A stretch of DNA of 64,000 bases, from positions 39,818,687 through 39,882,686 of the forward strand of contig OW388305.1 in the NCBI GenBank assembly GCA_936450465.1, written 5' to 3'. This document shows positions 60,276-64,000 of this stretch, piece by piece (the stretch's first letter is position 1; each line of letters opens with the position of its first letter). The stretch is from Gibbula magus. Lineage: Eukaryota; Mollusca; Gastropoda; Trochida; Trochidae. The notes under the pieces are model-generated. The model did not search any database, was not told where the DNA came from, and saw only the letters and a list, made by a program, of their open reading frames with translations. A program made the translations under genes and the position numbers.

Positions 60276-60592
60276 AAGGGTGAAGTGATAATGGGTTTAA
60301 TGCCGCTTTCAAGAGTATTTCAATTATATGGTGGTTGTTAACATTGCAGTGAGAAAGCCTGCCACACTTTGTTGGTTATGCATTGCGGTGAAACCTGTAA
60401 GCACAAGCTGGAAATAGTGAACCATGGGCGGTACTGCGCTGAAAATCAGGGTAACATTGCACCCAAACCTTTCTGCAAGTAGAACAGTTCTCTACAGCTG
60501 ACAAAGTTGATGATCTCCTGGCGGGATTTGAACCACAGACCACTTGATACAAAGTCGAACGATCCAATCAATGTGCTATCCTACCTCCGAAT
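60276..60592 (-). mobile_element. SINE family D, full-length diverged copy
   Basis: The 3' end 'actcttgaaagcggcattaaaccc' (minus strand), body 'gtagagaactgttctacttgcag...gggtgcaatgttacc' and a decayed tRNA-like head near 60,520-60,590 match the copy at 50,082. Confidence 0.8.
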
Positions 60593-60892
60593 ATTTATTG
60601 TAGGATGGAAGAGTTGTATATATAGCTTCTTTTTCTGTTTTTATGATAATGTATTTGAAATAAATATAACATTGTTATATTTGGGACAACACTATCTGAA
60701 ATAGTACAAATTCTTGTACTTTTTGCTGAATGAGTCCCTCAAGGTCACAGTTTGTCTTACACCCAGACTCTGAAAAAAGTATTTATTTTGAAAATATCAC
60801 CATTTATTAAATATTGAAAGGAGACCCTTTTCAATTATTTATTTCAATATTTTTTTCAGATATATAAAAATCATAAGTGTTATAAGTGTTAG

Positions 60893-61010
60893 ACTAGGTC
60901 ACAATGGTCGAACGGATAAGCTGTTGGTACAGTCAGTGCCGGCGGTTGGTGCCTTAAATTACTCAGAGGGTTTGGATTTGAATCCTGCAATGGACTCGTC
61001 CCTTAAAAAG
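60893..61010 (+). mobile_element. tRNA-like sequence, probably a second SINE type
   Basis: 'caatggtcgaacggataagctg' resembles an A box, and 'ggatttgaatcc' at about 60,973 a B box, with a long insert between as in class II (Leu/Ser-like) tRNAs. The acceptor stem does not pair well, so this is more likely a SINE head or tRNA pseudogene than a working tRNA. Confidence 0.45.
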
Positions 61011-61661
61011 TACAAGAATCTGTGCTATTGCAGATAGTGTGATACCAAATATTAAAATGGTATTATAATTCAATATGGACTGGATTATGAAAATGGCTTG
61101 AAAATGGTACAAGAGAAATATCATTTCCACCAAACCTAGACTTGCTGTCATGATATCATCTCTTGAGTAATAGTGAAGTTGAGGTGAAAAAGTAAACCAC
61201 AAGCCATGAGCCAGACAACCTCTAGATTGAATGTTCTTGCTACTGACTTGATCAAAACCAAGAAATATTGCCTACTTGTAACAGAGGATATGTGGGAAGA
61301 AATGTGTTTAGTAACATCTGTAGGTAGACAATGAGTTTGCCAGAGAAGCAGAGAGAGCCGTACCCTTCTGATAACATGCACCAAAAAGCATTTGCAAGTT
61401 GCCCTGACATGGTCTCCAATAATGAACTATCTCCCCAATTTTGTACACAGCAAGATGTGGGGGTGTTTCTAGCAACACATTCTGTGTTTGAAAACATGGC
61501 ATTCCTTCCTATCAAGTTTCAAGCTTTGATATGTTGATGAAGTTGCTATATCAGCATGTGTTGGCTTTGATACCTGTCTGATGAGCTGTCTGGGAGATAA
61601 GTGTCTGCAATTGCTTCATTTTTCTATCTGAGGTGCAGAGAAATCAGAGAGAGAGGTTGAG
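61011..61661. other. Sequence without recognised gene
   Basis: No recognised exon or repeat. Overlapping open frames on both strands look incidental. Confidence 0.45.
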
Positions 61662-62080
<419 letters not shown>

Positions 62081-62760
62081 CAAAGCCAGATAAATAAAAC
62101 AGAAAGAAAAACTAAGAAACTACATTAAAGTCAGAAACTAATTGCACTAAGTTTTATCGGTGACACACACAGAAGAGAGAATAGACATACATTGTTTATA
62201 GAAACCAAAGGAAATGAAAAAGCAAAGGTTTTCCTCAGGTTAATTGAAAGTAATGATGTTGTATATCTTATATCATGAAAAACGTTAATGGAAAAGTTTT
62301 TCTATGACCTTTCTCAAAACGCAAGAAGTTAAAAAAACTTTACTCTATTTTTATATATAGAAAAGAGATTATTTCTACCCAGACCAAAAAAAACAGAGCT
62401 TCCGCTGGGATAATTTTAACAAGAGTGAGACAAAAGTCATCTTCCAACTTTAAAAAAAAAATAGATTTGTTTTTTATTTCACTGGAAATTCAATGTACAT
62501 AAAAATATACACTAAAATAAGAAATGAAAGTTTTAAAAACAGATTTCTGTACATATGATGGCATCTGTACAAAGATAAGCAAACCTTGTGACCTTATAAC
62601 AATTATTCTTCACCATGTTTTGTCAAAGATAACTTTGGTAAGTAATTTTTAGCAATCAAGACATCCTGACCTTGATACCTCCTCACGATAGCTTTAGTAC
62701 CTTAGAAAACAATCAAAGTGTTCAAAAACATTTTGGAAACCAATTTTTAAAACCATTTTG
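62081..62760. other. Sequence without recognised gene
   Basis: AT-rich, no exon or repeat recognised. Confidence 0.5.
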
Positions 62761-62766
62761 GGAACG

Positions 62767-62869
62767 ACCTTGGCGGGACCTGTGAGCTAAGAACATCAGT
62801 GTTCGCTGTAGGTATCTTGTAGGTATGTAATCGTTCAGGTATTTAGGTTTGACTGGATCCCGCCAAGGT
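62767..62869. repeat. Inverted repeat ACCTTGGCGGGA
   Basis: 'accttggcgggacc' (62,767-62,780) and 'ggatcccgccaaggt' (62,855-62,869) are inverted complements around a 74-bp loop containing repeated 'ggtat'. Confidence 0.75.
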
Positions 62870-63039
62870 AAACAATCAGACATTGTTTGTACGAATATAT
62901 TCATGTCCCACTGAGTCTTCTATTTACAGAATCACAAACAACAACATCAAAGAACAAGCCTTCAAGAAGAAAATACACTCTTCCATGGTTTTCTCTCTTT
63001 GACCTAGTAAGTAACATAAACCTGTATATGTCTATCATG

Positions 63040-63218
63040 TTAAAGGTGCATCCATTGTGTTGTTGGGGGTCACATATCCCAAGCATCATAACCAGTGTTA
63101 TTTTATCAATAAGTACCAACTGTTGCCAAAACTACCCTTTTGATGATAGTCGACGTAGTATATAGACAATATGAAGATAAAAGTAGGGATTTCTGATCGA
63201 AAAACCAGAAAAATTATA
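63040..63218 (-). mobile_element. TTAA-type MITE, family B, truncated copy
   Basis: It begins TTAAAGGTGCATCCATTGTGTTGTTGGGGGTCA and continues to 'ttctgatcgaaaaacc', matching the reverse complement of the last part of 38,861-39,357. It stops abruptly, so the other half is missing. Confidence 0.8.
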
Positions 63219-63897
63219 ACCCAACCGCCTTACAACATATGCCCCTCCCCCTTGAAAATACCTTGAAAGACTACAAACATGCACACATTTTAACAACATA
63301 CTTTAGTTCTAAACCTTCAATGATTTACGGAGCTTTGCATTCCACAGCACAAACTACAATATAAACAAAATTCTAAATTCAGTCATAATTCATAAATAAA
63401 ATGCAATCGAGACACTGAAAACAGTCATTTTTTTTACTTTTACAAATTAAAGTCATTTTAATCATGACTTTCGAAAGAAGATGATGTCACCCTATATCAC
63501 CCTATATAGGGGCCTACCTATGTGTTTCTAAAGTTAGGACTAAAACTGCAATTAGTAAAATCATGTCATTTTCAACAATTATTTATTTATTTTTGTGCAT
63601 GAGTTTGAATCATGAGAGCCAATACTTTAATACCTTGATTTTTATTTTGGATTTTCCATACATATCAAACGTGAATATTGAAGCATTAACTAGATGTAGG
63701 CCTAGATGTTTCCGATTCCGTTCTCAAAGACTTTTGAACTAAAAGACCTGAAATCATAATCTCCCTGCACTGAATATTCCATATAAGTTCAAACTGTACT
63801 TTAATCTCAATTTAATTCAACACAGACGACCCAAATTTAAAAAACCTAAATGCCCACTTTCCGAACCTAGTGACATACATAATTCACAAGCACCAAG
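63219..63897. other. Sequence without recognised gene
   Basis: AT-rich. 'tatcaccctatataggggcctacctatgtg' near 63,495 includes a 12-bp duplication (caccctatatcaccctata). No exon was recognised. Confidence 0.45.
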
Positions 63898-64000
63898 GTA
63901 CTGTCATTGGTGCACTTGATTTGCACTCCTACAAAAACGTCCTGTCATTGGTGCACTTGATTTGCACTCCTACAAAAATGGCCTGTCATTGGTGCACTTG
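63898..64000. repeat. About 49-bp tandem repeat running off the window
   Basis: 'ctgtcattggtgcacttgatttgcactcctacaaaaa' recurs with starts near 63,901, 63,941 and 63,981, and the third copy is cut by the window edge. The step here is about 40 bp. Confidence 0.9.

Noticed and set aside
62722..62904. 60-codon minus-strand frame spanning the ACCTTGGCGGGA inverted repeat
   Set aside because: Both ends of the frame are encoded by the arms of the inverted repeat; no homology is recognisable.

Overview
This is an animal nuclear genome window: an AT-rich sequence holding one long intron-rich gene on the minus strand, embedded in SINEs, MITEs and tandem repeats. No bacterial-style genes, viral genes or recognisable intact transposon proteins are present. 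The mixture of tRNA-headed SINEs, many short inverted-repeat elements and a pearl/Helentron-like element with a minisatellite core and an ACGG-type microsatellite suggests a marine lophotrochozoan, most likely a mollusc (possibly a bivalve). That assignment is inference.

The gene runs from about 49.6 kb (N-terminal side) down to 1.1 kb and leaves the window at both ends. I can place 17 exons with GT/AG borders and consistent phases, 2,643 nt in total (881 codons). In protein order they encode: a SEA domain over two exons; one 170-codon exon with a beta-rich extracellular domain I cannot name; seven LDL-receptor class A (LDLa) modules; one immunoglobulin domain; and six more LDLa modules. SEA plus LDLa plus Ig is the N-terminal layout of perlecan (HSPG2 in vertebrates, trol in flies), a basement-membrane heparan sulphate proteoglycan, here with an expanded LDLa array as in invertebrates. 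Every intron is phase 1 except the one that splits the SEA domain, which is phase 2. A possible 15-nt exon lies between LDLa-7 and the Ig exon. The first exon with the main signal peptide was not found.

Layout by region: 1-11.2 kb, LDLa-13 to LDLa-8 and the Ig exon, with a TGATCA-rich repeat, a nested hAT-like insertion and two TTAA-type MITEs starting at 10.4 kb. 11.2-24 kb, LDLa-7 to LDLa-3, with a roughly 145-bp hairpin minisatellite at 21.8-23.6 kb. 24.8-27.2 kb, a 20-bp satellite of about 118 copies. 28.1 kb, LDLa-2, preceded in frame by a signal-peptide-like reading frame. 28.3-38 kb, a 9.7-kb intron with degenerate repeats and a CpG/CRE-containing stretch. 38-49.6 kb, LDLa-1, the unnamed domain and SEA, with a 34-bp minisatellite 34 bp from a splice donor. 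49.6-64 kb, no recognisable exon, only SINEs, MITEs, a purine-rich microsatellite and a tandem repeat running off the end.

The points most worth following up are the unnamed 170-codon domain, the possible internal alternative start before LDLa-2, the 20-bp satellite with several higher-order periods, and at least three unrelated-looking MITE families that share TTAA borders.
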